A DNA stretch of 64,000 bases from Flavobacterium sp. CG_23.5 (lineage in GTDB: Bacteria > Bacteroidota > Bacteroidia > Flavobacteriales > Flavobacteriaceae): the NCBI RefSeq assembly GCF_017875765.1, contig NZ_JAGGNA010000001.1, positions 3,065,001 through 3,129,000 of the forward strand. The letters are read 5' to 3'. Shown piece by piece: positions 1 through 11,604 of this stretch. A model generated the notes under the pieces. It did not search any database, was not told where the DNA came from, and was given only the letters and a program-made list of their open reading frames with translations. Within the stretch, counting starts at the first letter, position 1. The number at the start of each line of letters is the position of its first letter. A program made the position numbers and the translations under genes.

Positions 1-177
1 GGTTCTGGTGAGCCTAATCGTAAAAAAGTAGCTAGTGTTACTTGGGAACAAATTAGAGCTATTGCTGAAGACAAGATGCCAGACTTAAATGCATTCACTA
101 TGGAGTCTGCAATGAGTATGGTTGCTGGAACAGCTAGATCTATGGGTATAACTGTATCAGGAGATTCTCCTTTTTAA
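1..177 (+). CDS. rplK: 50S ribosomal protein L11, C-terminal part (gene starts before the window)
   Basis: Frame 1 is open from the first base to TAA at 175-177. It encodes the last 58 residues of L11, including the conserved ending with [11 protein letters not shown]11 binds the GTPase-associated region of 23S rRNA. The next gene, rplA, begins 13 bases later, giving the usual rplK-rplA order. The 5' two-thirds lie upstream of the window. Confidence 0.95.
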   Translation, partial: GSGEPNRKKVASVTWEQIRAIAEDKMPDLNAFTMESAMSMVAGTARSMGITVSGDSPF

Positions 178-190
178 TTAAGAGAAAGAC

Positions 191-880
191 ATGGCAAAAT
201 TGACAAAAAAGCAAAAAGAGGCTGCTTCAAAAATTGAAAAGAACAAACTATATTCTCTTAAAGATGCTGCGGCATTGATAAAAGTAGTTGCTTCTGCAAA
301 ATTTGATGAGTCTGTTGATATCGCAGTTCGTTTGGGTGTAGATCCAAGAAAAGCGAATCAAATGGTTAGAGGTGTGGTAACATTACCTCATGGAACTGGT
401 AAAGACGTTAAAGTATTAGCATTGGTTACTCCAGACAAAGAAGCGGAAGCTTTGGCAGCAGGAGCGGACTTTGTAGGTCTTGACGATTATTTACAAAAAA
501 TCAAAGACGGTTGGACAGATGTTGATGTAATCATCACGATGCCTTCTGTTATGGGTAAATTAGGTCCATTAGGTCGTATATTAGGACCTAGAGGTTTAAT
601 GCCTAACCCTAAAACAGGTACTGTAACTATGGATGTTGCAAAAGCTGTTGCAGAGGTAAAAGCTGGTAAAATTGACTTTAAAGTTGATAAAACTGGTATA
701 GTGCATGCAGGAATTGGTAAAGTTTCTTTTGGAACTGAACAAATTATTGACAATGCTCACGAAATTATTCAAACATTAATCAAACTTAAACCAACTGCGG
801 CTAAAGGAACTTACATCAAAAGTATTTACCTAACTAGCACAATGAGTCCTGCAATTGCATTGGATCCTAAAGCAGTATAA
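191..880 (+). CDS. rplA: 50S ribosomal protein L1
   Basis: The 229-residue product has the usual L1 length and carries the hallmark segment [14 protein letters not shown] near residue 135. L1 forms the mobile stalk of the large subunit at the E site. In many bacteria it also represses its own operon by binding the mRNA leader, but the leader is outside this window. The gene lies 13 bases after rplK and 22 bases before rplJ, consistent with one transcript. Confidence 0.97.
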   Translation: MAKLTKKQKEAASKIEKNKLYSLKDAAALIKVVASAKFDESVDIAVRLGVDPRKANQMVRGVVTLPHGTGKDVKVLALVTPDKEAEALAAGADFVGLDDYLQKIKDGWTDVDVIITMPSVMGKLGPLGRILGPRGLMPNPKTGTVTMDVAKAVAEVKAGKIDFKVDKTGIVHAGIGKVSFGTEQIIDNAHEIIQTLIKLKPTAAKGTYIKSIYLTSTMSPAIALDPKAV

Positions 881-902
881 TTGGTAGTTAAAAATTTTTA
901 GT

Positions 903-1415
903 ATGACTAGAGAAGAAAAATCAATCGCGATTGAAGTTTTAACTGCACAGTTAGCCGGTACAAACATTGTTTATGTATCTGATATTTCTGGAATGAATGC
1001 AGAAACTACTTCAAACTTGAGAAGAGCTTGTTTTAAAGCAGGTATTAAATTAGAGGTTGTAAAGAACACTTTGCTTGCAAAAGCAATGGAAGCTTCTGAT
1101 AAAGAATTTGGTGAGCTTCCATCTGTATTGACTGGAAACAGCGCTATCTTCATTTCGGAGATTGCTAATGCACCTGGAAAAATAATTAAAGATTTCAGAA
1201 AAAAGTCGGCTACACCTATATTAAAGGGAGCTTATGTTAATGCTGAAGTTTATATTGGAGATGATCAATTAGATGCATTAGCAACTATTAAATCTAAAGA
1301 AGAGCTTATCGGCGAAATCATTGGATTGCTTCAATCACCAGCTCAAAGAGTTATTTCTGCTCTTCAAAACCAATTCGCAAAAAGCGAAGAGGCTTCAGAA
1401 GAAGTAGAAGCATAA
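903..1415 (+). CDS. rplJ: 50S ribosomal protein L10
   Basis: The 170-residue product matches L10. Its N-terminal rRNA-binding domain contains VVKNTLLAKA near residue 52, and an acidic C-terminal helix provides docking sites for L7/L12. L10 and L7/L12 form the stalk that recruits translation factors. The gene is followed by a 90-base spacer with a weak hairpin before rplL, the position where many bacteria adjust the high L12:L10 ratio. Confidence 0.97.
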   Translation: MTREEKSIAIEVLTAQLAGTNIVYVSDISGMNAETTSNLRRACFKAGIKLEVVKNTLLAKAMEASDKEFGELPSVLTGNSAIFISEIANAPGKIIKDFRKKSATPILKGAYVNAEVYIGDDQLDALATIKSKEELIGEIIGLLQSPAQRVISALQNQFAKSEEASEEVEA

Positions 1416-1417
1416 TA

Positions 1418-1445
1418 AAAATAGAGTTTTGCTCTAGTTTTTATT
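1418..1445 (+). terminator. weak hairpin with T-rich tail between rplJ and rplL (possible attenuator)
   Basis: TAGAG and CTCTA arms around a TTTTG loop lie in a larger A-rich/T-rich pairing just after the rplJ stop and are followed by GTTTTTATTT. The stem is short, so it could act as a leaky attenuator or an mRNA processing site rather than a full stop. The role is inferred from position. Confidence 0.3.
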
Positions 1446-1505
1446 TAAAAAAGCGCACAATAAATAAATTATATTTTTACAAATCATTTTAAAACGATAG
1501 AAAAA

Positions 1506-1874
1506 ATGGCAGATTTGAAACAATTCGCAGAACAATTAGTTAACCTTACAGTAAAAGAAGTTAACGAATTAGCAACAATATTAAAAGATGAATACGGTAT
1601 CGAACCAGCTGCTGCAGCTGTAGTAGTTTCTGGTGGTGGTGAAGCTGCTGCTGAAGATGTTCAAACAGAATTTACAGTGGTATTAAAAGCAGCAGGTGCT
1701 TCTAAATTAGCAGTTGTAAAATTAGTTAAAGAACTTACAGGTTTAGGTTTGAAAGAAGCTAAAGATGTAGTTGATAGCGCACCAAGTAATGTAAAAGAAG
1801 GTGTTTCTAAAGAAGAAGCTGAAGGGCTTAAAAAATCTTTAGAAGAAGCTGGAGCTGAGGTTGAGCTTAAATAG
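1506..1874 (+). CDS. rplL: 50S ribosomal protein L7/L12
   Basis: The 122-residue product has the two-part L7/L12 layout: an N-terminal dimerisation helix pair, an Ala-rich hinge around residues 35-52, and a C-terminal factor-binding domain ending in an EVELK-type tail. It is the multicopy stalk protein that contacts EF-G, EF-Tu and the initiation and release factors. It is the last ribosomal gene before rpoB and is followed by a strong hairpin. Confidence 0.97.
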   Translation: MADLKQFAEQLVNLTVKEVNELATILKDEYGIEPAAAAVVVSGGGEAAAEDVQTEFTVVLKAAGASKLAVVKLVKELTGLGLKEAKDVVDSAPSNVKEGVSKEEAEGLKKSLEEAGAEVELK

Positions 1875-1895
1875 TTTAACTCTTTTTGAGAACTA

Positions 1896-1938
1896 GGTTT
1901 AGGTCTTTGGATATATATCCAAGACCTAAACCATTTTT
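1896..1938 (+). terminator. long hairpin with T-run in the rplL-rpoB spacer (attenuator candidate)
   Basis: GGTTTAGGTCTT pairs with AAGACCTAAACC at 1921-1932, and the inner segment GGATATATATCC is itself a perfect palindrome. The arm is about 18 bp with one bulged T and is followed by ATTTTT. In other bacteria a partial terminator or processing site at this place lowers rpoBC expression relative to the ribosomal genes; the same role here is inferred. Confidence 0.65.
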
Positions 1939-2085
1939 CGTATAACAAAAGTCTACCTTGTATAAGTACATATTAGTCTTTTAAAATAATTCATTTTACC
2001 CATTACGAGGAAAAAAAATTAACAGATAATAAGAAAGTAGTTATCTTAAATTGGTTTTTAAAGATGTAATGGTTGTAAAAGAAAA

Positions 2086-2108
2086 GTGTAAATAAACAAT
2101 ATTTACAC
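2086..2108 (+). promoter_or_regulatory. hairpin in the rpoB 5' untranslated region
   Basis: GTGTAAATA and TATTTACAC form a 9-bp perfect stem around AACAA, ending 37 bases before the rpoB ATG. No T-run follows on the plus strand, so it is not a typical terminator. It may affect mRNA stability or translation of rpoB, but nothing in the sequence proves a function. Confidence 0.3.
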
Positions 2109-2145
2109 AAAAAAATTACTTTTTTAATCAAAATTTTGTCAATTG

Positions 2146-5100
2146 ATGCTAACAAATCAGACTGAAAGATTGAATTTTGCCTCTACTAAAAATATTCCTG
2201 ACTATCCAGATTTTCTAGATGTTCAGGTTAAATCGTTTAAAGATTTTTTTCAATTAGAAACTAAATCTGACGAAAGAGGCGACGAAGGGCTTTACAATAC
2301 CTTCATGGAAAACTTCCCTATTACTGATACAAGAAACAATTTTGTATTAGAATTTCTTGATTATTTTGTAGATCCCCCACGTTACACAATTCAAGAATGT
2401 ATAGAAAGAGGTCTTACTTATAGTGTGCCTTTAAAAGCAAGGTTAAAACTGTATTGTACAGATCCAGAACATGAGGATTTTGAAACAATTGTTCAAGATG
2501 TATATCTTGGTACGATTCCTTATATGACACCAAGCGGTACCTTTGTTATTAATGGTGCTGAGCGTGTAGTTGTTTCTCAATTACACAGATCACCAGGTGT
2601 TTTCTTTGGTCAATCATTCCATGCAAATGGAACAAAATTATATTCTGCTAGGGTAATTCCTTTTAAAGGTTCTTGGATAGAATTTTCTACAGATATAAAC
2701 AGCGTAATGTATGCTTATATTGACAGAAAGAAAAAATTACCTGTAACTACTTTATTCCGTGCAATTGGATTCGAAAGAGACAAGGATATCCTAGAGATTT
2801 TCGATCTTGCAGAGGAAATTAAAGTATCTAAAACAGGACTTAAAAAATATATCGGTAGAAAATTAGCTGCTCGTGTATTGAATACATGGCATGAAGATTT
2901 CGTAGATGAAGATACTGGTGAAGTAGTTTCTATCGAACGTAACGAAATAATCCTTGATAGAGATACAATTATCGATAAAGATAATGTGGAAGAAATCATT
3001 GATTCTAACGTTAAATCTATTTTGTTGCATAAGGAAGATGCTAATCAAGGGGATTATGCCATCATTCACAATACGCTTCAAAAAGATCCAACAAATTCTG
3101 AAAAAGAAGCTGTTGAGCATATCTACAGACAATTGCGTAACGCAGAACCGCCTGATGAAGAAACTGCTCGTGGTATTATAGATAAATTATTCTTCTCTGA
3201 TCAACGTTACAACTTAGGTGAAGTAGGTCGTTATAGAATGAATAAAAAACTTGGTTTAGATATTCCAATGGAAAAGCAAGTGCTTACCAAAGAAGATATC
3301 ATTACCATTGTAAAATATTTGATTGAATTAATCAACTCTAAAGCAGAGATTGATGATATTGATCACTTATCAAACCGTCGTGTTAGAACAGTTGGAGAAC
3401 AATTGTCTCAACAATTCGGTGTTGGTTTAGCTCGTATGGCCAGAACCATTAGAGAGCGTATGAACGTTAGAGATAACGAGGTGTTTACACCAATAGATTT
3501 GATTAATGCTAAAACATTATCATCTGTTATCAACTCTTTCTTTGGAACAAACCAGTTGTCTCAGTTTATGGATCAAACGAATCCACTAGCGGAGATAACA
3601 CACAAGAGAAGATTATCTGCACTAGGACCAGGTGGACTTTCGAGAGAAAGAGCAGGTTTTGAGGTACGTGACGTTCACTATACGCATTACGGACGTTTAT
3701 GTCCAATTGAAACTCCAGAGGGACCAAACATTGGTTTGATTTCATCTCTAGGTGTTTATGCTAAAGTAAACGGAATGGGTTTCATCGAAACGCCTTACCG
3801 TAAAGTAACTAATGGAACTGTAGATTTAGTTTCTACTCCAGTTTACTTAAGCGCAGAAGAAGAAGAAGGAATGATGATTGCTCAGGCAAACATTCAAATG
3901 GATGCTACTGGAAAAATTACTGCCGAAGACGTAATTGCACGTCAAGAAGGTGATTTCCCAGTAATTGAACCAACAAGAGTAGATTATACCGATGTTGCTC
4001 CAAACCAAATTGCTTCTATCTCAGCTTCTTTGATTCCTTTCTTAGAACATGATGATGCGAATAGAGCCTTGATGGGATCTAACATGATGCGTCAGGCCGT
4101 ACCATTAATTCGTCCTGAAGCTCCAATTGTTGGAACTGGTTTAGAGCGTCAAGTTGCTTCTGATTCTAGAGTTTTAATTAACTCAGAAGGAGATGGAGTT
4201 ATTGAATATGTAGATGCAAATATTATCACTATCAAATACGATCGTTCTGAGGAAGAAAGAATGGTAAGTTTTGAGCCTGATGAAAAAACATACAATCTAA
4301 TTAAATTTAGAAAAACCAATCAAGGTACAAGTATCAATCTAAAACCTATCGTTAGAAAAGGGGATAGAGTGGTTCCTGGACAAGTATTGTCAGAAGGTTA
4401 TGCGACTCAAAATGGTGAATTAGCTTTAGGTAGAAACCTCAAAGTTGCATTTATGCCATGGAAAGGATACAACTTTGAGGATGCGATTGTAATTTCTGAA
4501 AAAGTAGTTCGTGACGATATTTTTACCTCTATTCACGTTGATGATTATTCATTAGAAGTTAGAGATACTAAATTAGGTAACGAAGAATTAACGAATGATA
4601 TACCAAACGTTTCTGAAGAAGCTACTAAAGATTTAGATGAAAATGGTATGATTAGAATTGGAGCCGAGGTTAAACCTGGTGATATTCTTATCGGAAAAAT
4701 TACTCCAAAAGGGGAATCAGATCCTACTCCGGAAGAAAAATTGCTTCGTGCAATCTTCGGGGATAAAGCAGGTGATGTGAAAGATGCTTCGTTAAAAGCA
4801 TCACCATCTTTACACGGTGTTGTTTTAGATAAAAAATTGTTCGCAAGAGCAGTAAAAGATAAACGTAAACGTACACAAGACAAGGATGCTTTAGGAGCGC
4901 TTGAAATGGAGTTTGAAGTTAAATTTGTTGAATTGAAAGACAAATTAGTTGAAAAACTTTTCTTGATTGTAAACGGAAAAACCTCTCAAGGTGTAATGAA
5001 TGATTTGGGTGAAGAAGTTTTACCAAAAGGTAAAAAATATACTCAAAAAATGCTTTATGCTGTTGAAGATTTTGCTCACTTAAGTAAAGGTCAATGGGTT

Positions 5101-5958
5101 GCTGATGATGCAACTAATAAAATGGTTAATGATTTAATTCATAACTATAAAATTAAATTGAACGATTTACAAGGGGCATTACGTAGAGAGAAATTCACAA
5201 TTACAGTTGGTGATGAATTGCCAGCAGGAATTTTGAAATTAGCTAAAATTTATATTGCTAAGAAACGTAAACTGAAAGTTGGGGATAAAATGGCAGGACG
5301 TCACGGTAACAAAGGTATTGTTGCTCGTATTGTTCGTCATGAAGATATGCCTTTCCTTGAAGACGGAACGCCAGTTGATATCGTGTTGAACCCATTAGGT
5401 GTACCTTCGCGTATGAACATTGGTCAGATTTATGAAACAGTTCTTGGTTGGGCTGGACAGAATTTGGGTAGAAAATTTGCTACACCAATTTTTGACGGAG
5501 CAACTTTAGACCAAATTAATGAATTGACTGACGAAGCTGGAGTGCCACGTTTTGGACATACACATTTATATGATGGTGGTACAGGAGAGCGTTTCCATCA
5601 AGCGGCAACAGTAGGAGTTATCTACATGTTGAAACTTGGACATATGGTTGACGATAAAATGCACGCACGTTCTATAGGTCCATACTCGTTGATTACTCAA
5701 CAACCACTTGGGGGTAAAGCTCAATTTGGAGGCCAACGTTTTGGAGAGATGGAAGTTTGGGCACTTGAGGCTTATGGAGCATCAAGTACGCTGAGAGAAA
5801 TCTTGACTGTGAAGTCTGATGATGTTATCGGTAGAGCTAAAACTTACGAAGCAATCGTTAAGGGTGAATCTATGCCAGAACCAGGATTACCTGAATCATT
5901 CAACGTATTAATGCATGAATTGAAAGGTCTTGGACTTGACATTCGTTTAGAAGAATAA
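2146..5958 (+). CDS. rpoB: DNA-directed RNA polymerase beta subunit
   Basis: The product is about 1270 residues, typical for Bacteroidota. It carries the rifampicin-pocket region with [19 protein letters not shown] and [13 protein letters not shown]. In E. coli numbering the resistance positions D516, H526 and S531 are wild type, so the enzyme should be rifampicin sensitive. The C-terminal clamp segment [20 protein letters not shown] is also intact. I chose the ATG at 2146 because the frame extends upstream only by a TTG codon at 2143. The gene is preceded by a 271-base spacer with two hairpins and followed by an unusually long spacer before rpoC. Confidence 0.97.
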   Translation: MLTNQTERLNFASTKNIPDYPDFLDVQVKSFKDFFQLETKSDERGDEGLYNTFMENFPITDTRNNFVLEFLDYFVDPPRYTIQECIERGLTYSVPLKARLKLYCTDPEHEDFETIVQDVYLGTIPYMTPSGTFVINGAERVVVSQLHRSPGVFFGQSFHANGTKLYSARVIPFKGSWIEFSTDINSVMYAYIDRKKKLPVTTLFRAIGFERDKDILEIFDLAEEIKVSKTGLKKYIGRKLAARVLNTWHEDFVDEDTGEVVSIERNEIILDRDTIIDKDNVEEIIDSNVKSILLHKEDANQGDYAIIHNTLQKDPTNSEKEAVEHIYRQLRNAEPPDEETARGIIDKLFFSDQRYNLGEVGRYRMNKKLGLDIPMEKQVLTKEDIITIVKYLIELINSKAEIDDIDHLSNRRVRTVGEQLSQQFGVGLARMARTIRERMNVRDNEVFTPIDLINAKTLSSVINSFFGTNQLSQFMDQTNPLAEITHKRRLSALGPGGLSRERAGFEVRDVHYTHYGRLCPIETPEGPNIGLISSLGVYAKVNGMGFIETPYRKVTNGTVDLVSTPVYLSAEEEEGMMIAQANIQMDATGKITAEDVIARQEGDFPVIEPTRVDYTDVAPNQIASISASLIPFLEHDDANRALMGSNMMRQAVPLIRPEAPIVGTGLERQVASDSRVLINSEGDGVIEYVDANIITIKYDRSEEERMVSFEPDEKTYNLIKFRKTNQGTSINLKPIVRKGDRVVPGQVLSEGYATQNGELALGRNLKVAFMPWKGYNFEDAIVISEKVVRDDIFTSIHVDDYSLEVRDTKLGNEELTNDIPNVSEEATKDLDENGMIRIGAEVKPGDILIGKITPKGESDPTPEEKLLRAIFGDKAGDVKDASLKASPSLHGVVLDKKLFARAVKDKRKRTQDKDALGALEMEFEVKFVELKDKLVEKLFLIVNGKTSQGVMNDLGEEVLPKGKKYTQKMLYAVEDFAHLSKGQWVADDATNKMVNDLIHNYKIKLNDLQGALRREKFTITVGDELPAGILKLAKIYIAKKRKLKVGDKMAGRHGNKGIVARIVRHEDMPFLEDGTPVDIVLNPLGVPSRMNIGQIYETVLGWAGQNLGRKFATPIFDGATLDQINELTDEAGVPRFGHTHLYDGGTGERFHQAATVGVIYMLKLGHMVDDKMHARSIGPYSLITQQPLGGKAQFGGQRFGEMEVWALEAYGASSTLREILTVKSDDVIGRAKTYEAIVKGESMPEPGLPESFNVLMHELKGLGLDIRLEE

Positions 5959-5973
5959 ATAATAATTTGTCAC

Positions 5974-6001
5974 TGTAGAGACGCGATTATTCGCGTCTCT
6001 A
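5974..6001. repeat. perfect 12-bp-stem palindrome in the rpoB-rpoC spacer
   Basis: GTAGAGACGCGA and TCGCGTCTCTAC form a perfect 12-bp stem around TTAT, with no T-run. GC content is much higher than in the surrounding DNA. From memory, very similar palindromes occur as dispersed intergenic repeats in several bacterial groups, so it is more likely an inserted repeat than a terminator. Confidence 0.6.
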
Positions 6002-6146
6002 CTTTGGCATTTATAAAGGTTTTTAGGATTTATACCCGTAACCCGTTCCGATTTTTTATTTAAACCAATAGGTTTTGTAAATAGCACTTCAAAATTTTTA
6101 TTTGAAGTTTAGAGAAGTAATTCGAGGTACTGTTAATAGTCGCAAG

Positions 6147-6214
6147 TCAAATGTATTAAAGTCTTAAAGTCGTCAGCGGCTTTCGACCTTCGACTTTCAA
6201 ACTTTCGACTTAAA
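6147..6214. repeat. short degenerate repeat cluster (AAGTC / CGACTTT motifs) upstream of rpoC
   Basis: The motif AAGTC (or its complement GACTT) recurs at least five times in about 65 bases: AAGTC near 6143, 6160 and 6168, then CGACTTT near 6194 and CGACTT near 6206. Copies face each other, so AAAGTCG can pair with CGACTTT across an 18-base loop. It looks like a slippage-type or inserted intergenic repeat; no function can be assigned. Confidence 0.45.
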
Positions 6215-6257
6215 CAAGAATCAATTTTTAATTGCAAATAAATCAATAGTAAAAACT

Positions 6258-9200
6258 ATGATGAATAATAGAAATAATAACAATAAAGATAAAAACCCTG
6301 TAAAAAGGTTTAATAAAATCTCAATAGGACTTGCTTCTCCTGAATCTATCTTGAAAGAATCAAGAGGTGAAGTATTAAAGCCTGAAACTATCAACTACAG
6401 AACGCACAAACCAGAGCGTGATGGACTTTTCTGTGAACGTATTTTCGGACCAGTAAAAGATTTTGAATGTGCTTGTGGTAAATATAAAAGAATACGTTAC
6501 AAAGGAATCATCTGTGACCGTTGTGGTGTTGAAGTTACTGAGAAAAAAGTACGTAGAGACAGAGTAGGTCACATCAATCTTGTTGTGCCAATTGCTCATA
6601 TCTGGTATTTCCGTTCTCTTCCAAATAAAATTGGTTATATCCTTGGACTTCCTTCTAAGAAATTAGACATGATTATCTACTACGAAAGATACGTAGTAAT
6701 CCAAGCAGGTATCGCTAAAAATGCAGAAGGTGAATCAGTACAAAGATTAGACTTTTTGACAGAAGAAGAATATTTAAATATTTTAGACACTCTTCCTGCT
6801 GACAACCAGTATCTTGATGATTTTGATCCTAATAAATTTGTTGCCAAAATGGGAGCAGAGTGTATTATGGATTTATTAGCAAGAATTGATTTAGATCAAT
6901 TGTCTTACCAATTGAGACATAACGCTAATAATGAAACGTCTAAACAACGTAAAACGGAAGCATTAAAAAGGTTACAAGTTGTGGAATCTTTCCGTGAGTC
7001 TAACTTGAACCGTGAGAATCGTCCTGAATGGATGATTATGAAAGTGGTACCAGTTATTCCACCAGAATTACGTCCACTTGTGCCACTTGATGGAGGTCGT
7101 TTTGCAACTTCAGATTTGAATGATTTATACCGTCGTGTAATTATACGTAACAACCGTTTGAAAAGATTAATGGAGATTAAAGCTCCAGAAGTTATCTTAA
7201 GAAACGAAAAACGTATGTTGCAGGAATCTGTAGATTCACTTTTCGATAATACTCGTAAAGCATCTGCAGTAAAAACAGAATCAAACAGACCATTAAAATC
7301 TTTATCTGATTCCCTTAAAGGTAAACAAGGACGTTTCCGTCAAAATTTACTTGGAAAACGTGTGGATTATTCTGCTCGTTCGGTAATTGTTGTTGGACCT
7401 GAATTGAAATTATCTGAGTGTGGTATCCCTAAAGATATGGCTGCCGAATTATACAAACCTTTCGTTATCCGTAAATTGATAGAAAGAGGAATTGTAAAAA
7501 CGGTAAAATCAGCTAAGAAAATAATAGATAAGAAAGAGCCTGTAGTTTGGGATATCCTTGAAAATGTAATCAAAGGTCACCCAATATTACTGAATCGTGC
7601 TCCTACTTTGCACAGATTAGGTATCCAAGCATTTCAACCAAAATTAATTGAAGGAAAAGCAATCCAATTGCACCCTTTAGTTTGTACTGCATTTAATGCG
7701 GATTTTGATGGGGATCAAATGGCAGTTCACTTACCGTTAGGACCAGAAGCTATTTTGGAAGCTCAATTGTTAATGTTGGGTTCTCACAATATCTTGAATC
7801 CTGCAAATGGTGCGCCAATTACGGTACCTTCTCAGGATATGGTTTTGGGTCTATATTATATGACCAAAGAACGTTTATCAACTCCTGAGCTTAAAATTTT
7901 AGGAGAAGGAATCACTTTTTATTCTGCTGAAGAAGTAAATATTGCTTTAAATGAAGGTAGATTAGAATTGAATGCTTCTGTAAGAATTAGAGCAAAACAT
8001 TTTAATGAAGCAGGTGACTTGGTGTACCAAATCATAAAAACAACTGCTGGACGTGTATTATTTAATGAAGTAGTACCGGAAGCAGCTGGATATATCAATG
8101 ATGTATTGACTAAGAAAAATCTTAGAGACATTATTGGACACGTTTTAAGTTCTACTGATGTGCCTACAACTGCAGCTTTCTTGGATAACATGAAAGACAT
8201 GGGTTACAAATTTGCCTTTAAAGGTGGTTTGTCATTCTCACTTGGAGATATTAGAATTCCAGAACAAAAACCAAAATTAATTGCAGACGCCAGAGAACAA
8301 GTTCAAGGGATTTCTGCTAATTATAACATGGGTCTTATCACTAATAACGAACGTTACAACCAAGTTATTGATGTTTGGACTTCAGCGAATGCTCAACTTA
8401 CAGAATTAGCAATGAAAAACATTAGAGAAGACCAACAAGGTTTCAACTCAGTGTATATGATGCTTGATTCTGGAGCAAGGGGTTCCAAAGAACAAATTCG
8501 TCAGTTAACCGGTATGCGTGGTTTGATGGCTAAGCCAAAAAAATCTACTGCTGGTGGTGGTGAAATTATTGAAAACCCGATTCTTTCTAACTTTAAAGAA
8601 GGTCTTTCTATTCTTGAGTATTTTATTTCTACTCACGGTGCGCGTAAAGGTCTTGCGGATACGGCATTGAAAACTGCCGATGCAGGATATTTAACAAGAA
8701 GATTGCATGATGTATCTCAAGATGTTATTGTTAACATCGATGATTGTGGTACACTTAGAGGTGTTGAAGTTTCAGCATTGAAGAAAAATGAAGAAATAGT
8801 TGAAACTTTAGGAGAAAGAATTTTAGGACGTGTTGCATTGCAAGACATAATTAATCCTTTAACTAATGATATTCTTGTACGTTCAGGCGAGCAAATCACT
8901 GAAGCATTGATGAAACAAATTGAAGCTTCTCCAATTGAGAAAGTAGAAGTTCGTTCACCACTTGTTTGTGAAGCATTGAAAGGTATTTGTGCCAAATGTT
9001 ACGGTAGAAATTTAGCTACTGGAAAAATGACACAAAGAGGAGAAGCTGTTGGTGTTATTGCAGCTCAATCTATTGGAGAGCCAGGAACACAGTTAACATT
9101 ACGTACTTTCCACGTTGGTGGGGTTGCGGGTGGTATATCTGAAGAGTCAAGTATCGTTACCAAATTTAATGGTAAACTTGAAATCGAAGATTTAAAAACT

Positions 9201-10571
9201 GTTAAAGGAGAAGATAGTGAAGGTAATGCAGTTGATATTGTAGTATCTCGTTCTACGGAATTGAAATTAATTGATGAAAGAACAGGTATTTTATTGAGTA
9301 CTAATAATATTCCTTACGGTTCAAGTATCTTCGTTAAAGACGGTCAGTCTGTTGTAAAAGGAGATGTAATCTGTAAATGGGATCCATATAATGGAGTTAT
9401 CGTTTCTGAATTTACCGGTAAAATTGCTTACGAAGAATTAGAGCAGGGTCAATCATTCATGGTTGAAATTGATGAGCAAACTGGTTTCCAAGAGAAAGTA
9501 ATTTCTGAATCAAGAGCTAAAAAATTAATTCCAACTTTATTGGTTTACGGTAAAGACAATGAATTAATTCGTTCTTATAACTTACCAGTTGGAGCCCACT
9601 TAATGGTTGAAAACGGGGAGAAAATTAAAGCAGGTAAAGTATTGGTAAAAATTCCTCGTCGTTCTTCTAAATCAGGAGATATTACAGGAGGTTTACCAAG
9701 AATTACAGAGTTGTTAGAAGCTCGTAATCCTTCAAATCCAGCTGTAGTTTCTGAGATTGATGGTGTTGTTTCTTTTGGAAAAATCAAAAGAGGTAACCGT
9801 GAGATCGTTATCGAATCTAAATTTGGTGATGTTAGAAAATACTTGGTTAAATTATCAAGCCAAATTCTAGTTCAAGAAAATGACTTCGTAAGAGCAGGTG
9901 TACCATTATCTGATGGAGCAATTACTCCAGATGATATTTTAAGAATTCAAGGACCAGCAGCTGTTCAACAGTATTTGGTAAATGAAATTCAAGAAGTATA
10001 CCGTTTGCAAGGGGTAAAAATCAACGACAAACACTTTGAAGTAGTAATACGTCAAATGATGCGTAAAGTAAGAGTACAAGATCCAGGTGATACTTTATTC
10101 TTAGAAGATCAATTAATTCACACTAAAGATTTTATCGTTCAAAATGATAAATTATATGGTATGAAAGTAGTTGAAGATGCTGGAGATTCTAGTGCATTGA
10201 AAGAAGGTCAAATTATTACGCCTCGTGAATTGCGTGATGAAAACTCTCTATTGAAACGTACAGATAAAAATCTTGTTGTCGCTCGTGAAGTAGTTACTGC
10301 AACTGCAACACCAGTTTTACAAGGTATTACAAGAGCATCGCTTCAAACAAAATCGTTTATCTCTGCTGCGTCGTTCCAGGAAACTACTAAAGTATTGAAT
10401 GAAGCTGCAGTTGCAGGTAAAATCGATTACTTAGAAGGATTGAAAGAAAATGTAATTGTAGGTCATAGAATTCCTGCCGGAACTGGTATGAGAGAATATG
10501 ATAATACAATTGTAGGTTCAAAAGAAGATTATAATGATATGATGGCTAATAAAGAAGAATATATTTATTAA
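6258..10571 (+). CDS. rpoC: DNA-directed RNA polymerase beta' subunit
   Basis: The 1437-residue product contains the zinc ribbon [19 protein letters not shown] near residue 71, the catalytic magnesium loop [15 protein letters not shown] near residue 484, and the second zinc site [13 protein letters not shown] near residue 905. With beta it forms the RNA polymerase active site and clamp. Two ATG codons stand in tandem at 6258 and 6261 and either could start translation. The N-terminus is Asn-rich. The 299-base gap to rpoB is long for this pair and holds repeats. DUF3467 follows after 3 bases. Confidence 0.97.
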   Translation: MMNNRNNNNKDKNPVKRFNKISIGLASPESILKESRGEVLKPETINYRTHKPERDGLFCERIFGPVKDFECACGKYKRIRYKGIICDRCGVEVTEKKVRRDRVGHINLVVPIAHIWYFRSLPNKIGYILGLPSKKLDMIIYYERYVVIQAGIAKNAEGESVQRLDFLTEEEYLNILDTLPADNQYLDDFDPNKFVAKMGAECIMDLLARIDLDQLSYQLRHNANNETSKQRKTEALKRLQVVESFRESNLNRENRPEWMIMKVVPVIPPELRPLVPLDGGRFATSDLNDLYRRVIIRNNRLKRLMEIKAPEVILRNEKRMLQESVDSLFDNTRKASAVKTESNRPLKSLSDSLKGKQGRFRQNLLGKRVDYSARSVIVVGPELKLSECGIPKDMAAELYKPFVIRKLIERGIVKTVKSAKKIIDKKEPVVWDILENVIKGHPILLNRAPTLHRLGIQAFQPKLIEGKAIQLHPLVCTAFNADFDGDQMAVHLPLGPEAILEAQLLMLGSHNILNPANGAPITVPSQDMVLGLYYMTKERLSTPELKILGEGITFYSAEEVNIALNEGRLELNASVRIRAKHFNEAGDLVYQIIKTTAGRVLFNEVVPEAAGYINDVLTKKNLRDIIGHVLSSTDVPTTAAFLDNMKDMGYKFAFKGGLSFSLGDIRIPEQKPKLIADAREQVQGISANYNMGLITNNERYNQVIDVWTSANAQLTELAMKNIREDQQGFNSVYMMLDSGARGSKEQIRQLTGMRGLMAKPKKSTAGGGEIIENPILSNFKEGLSILEYFISTHGARKGLADTALKTADAGYLTRRLHDVSQDVIVNIDDCGTLRGVEVSALKKNEEIVETLGERILGRVALQDIINPLTNDILVRSGEQITEALMKQIEASPIEKVEVRSPLVCEALKGICAKCYGRNLATGKMTQRGEAVGVIAAQSIGEPGTQLTLRTFHVGGVAGGISEESSIVTKFNGKLEIEDLKTVKGEDSEGNAVDIVVSRSTELKLIDERTGILLSTNNIPYGSSIFVKDGQSVVKGDVICKWDPYNGVIVSEFTGKIAYEELEQGQSFMVEIDEQTGFQEKVISESRAKKLIPTLLVYGKDNELIRSYNLPVGAHLMVENGEKIKAGKVLVKIPRRSSKSGDITGGLPRITELLEARNPSNPAVVSEIDGVVSFGKIKRGNREIVIESKFGDVRKYLVKLSSQILVQENDFVRAGVPLSDGAITPDDILRIQGPAAVQQYLVNEIQEVYRLQGVKINDKHFEVVIRQMMRKVRVQDPGDTLFLEDQLIHTKDFIVQNDKLYGMKVVEDAGDSSALKEGQIITPRELRDENSLLKRTDKNLVVAREVVTATATPVLQGITRASLQTKSFISAASFQETTKVLNEAAVAGKIDYLEGLKENVIVGHRIPAGTGMREYDNTIVGSKEDYNDMMANKEEYIY

Positions 10572-10574
10572 GGT

Positions 10575-10886
10575 ATGAGTAATTCTAATCAACAACAAGA
10601 GCAAATCAACATTGAATTGGATGAAAAAACTGCCGAAGGAATTTATTCCAACTTGGCAATAATCAATCATTCTTCTTCTGAATTTGTTTTAGATTTTGTA
10701 AGTATTATGCCTGGTATTCCTAAGGCTAAAGTAAAATCAAGAATTGTTTTGACACCGCAACACGCCAAAAGGTTATTGAAGGCTATTGGAGAAAATATTC
10801 ACCGTTTTGAAGTCGCTCACGGCGAAATTAAAGACACAGAACAACCTCCCATTCCTCTTAACTTTGGTCCTGCAGGACAAGCTTAA
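10575..10886 (+). CDS. DUF3467 family protein
   Basis: The 103-residue product matches my recollection of DUF3467, a small conserved bacterial family of unknown function that often sits right behind rpoC in Bacteroidota. No signal peptide or membrane segment is visible. The start lies only 3 bases after the rpoC stop, so the gene is probably co-transcribed and translationally coupled. A strong intrinsic terminator follows, closing the operon. Confidence 0.8.
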   Translation: MSNSNQQQEQINIELDEKTAEGIYSNLAIINHSSSEFVLDFVSIMPGIPKAKVKSRIVLTPQHAKRLLKAIGENIHRFEVAHGEIKDTEQPPIPLNFGPAGQA

Positions 10887-10903
10887 TTGTAATTGAATAA
10901 TAG

Positions 10904-10938
10904 AAAAGGCTTCCGCATCAGTGGAAGCCTTTTTTTTT
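10904..10938 (+). terminator. intrinsic terminator of the rplKAJL-rpoBC operon
   Basis: AAAGGCTTCC pairs with GGAAGCCTTT around an 8-base loop, followed by eight or nine T residues. It lies 18 bases after the DUF3467 stop and is a canonical rho-independent terminator. Confidence 0.92.
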
Positions 10939-11179
10939 GTGCCAATTTTTTTGGGATGTTCTTGCCATCTGTGATTTGCTTTTTCTAAAGCCAAGTAGTT
11001 TTAGTTTGTTTAATTTTTTCAGGAATACATCGAGAATTATCAGGTAAAAAACACACATTTTGCAGTTTAACGGATAAAAAAGTTGTTCATCGGAAATATT
11101 TTTTACTAGTGCATTTAAGTTCTAGTTTCGCTCAAAATAATAGATGACAGTCATCTTTTATAAAAAAATAATATATTCC

Positions 11180-11518
11180 ATGAACAACTTTTCTAAACAA
11201 AACAATAATAATAAAATCACAACTATCTTTATAATGGTGGTGTTTGCTTTATTTTGTAATGTTTCTGTTTTTAGTCAAACTAAAAATGAAGTTGTGAATA
11301 CTACGATTGAAGTAAATACTATCGCAAAACAAGAAAACACTTCAAATATGAATTTTGTGCTTTGGTTTATGGGTTCTAAACAAGATCCTAATAGAACGAT
11401 AACAACAGAAGGAATCAATACTAAGAAACAAGTTATGACTTCTGGAATGGCTCCGAATCGTTTGTTAATTAAAGCATTTTTGAAAAAAGCAATCAATTTA
11501 GAAAGCACAATTGCATAA
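11180..11518 (+). CDS. small secreted or membrane-anchored protein of unknown function
   Basis: I do not recognise this 112-residue protein. It has an N-terminal hydrophobic segment (IFIMVVFALFCNVSVFS) that reads as a signal peptide ending near SVFSQ, a family habit in Flavobacteriia. The mature part is about 80 residues and ends with a basic helix-like stretch. The frame opens further upstream at 11144, but ATG 11180 gives the better signal peptide start. It is a single gene between two terminators, convergent with prfC. Confidence 0.6.
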   Translation: MNNFSKQNNNNKITTIFIMVVFALFCNVSVFSQTKNEVVNTTIEVNTIAKQENTSNMNFVLWFMGSKQDPNRTITTEGINTKKQVMTSGMAPNRLLIKAFLKKAINLESTIA

Positions 11519-11548
11519 GTTTCAGGTTCAAGAAACTATATAAAACAT

Positions 11549-11585
11549 AAAAAAAACGCTAATTGTCAAATTAGCGTTTTTTTTA
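11549..11585. terminator. bidirectional terminator between the secreted protein gene and prfC
   Basis: AAAACGCTAATT pairs with AATTAGCGTTTT around a tiny loop, flanked by A-runs on the left and T-runs on the right. It can therefore stop transcription from both the plus-strand gene ending at 11518 and the minus-strand prfC ending at 11605. Confidence 0.88.
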
Positions 11586-11604
11586 TGAAATGATATTTCG
11601 AATA

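Noticed and set aside
2954..3181. Plus-strand ORF inside rpoB
   Set aside because: Frame shadow of rpoB with no independent coding signs; the same holds for the other internal ORFs in rpoB, rpoC, acnB and mutB.
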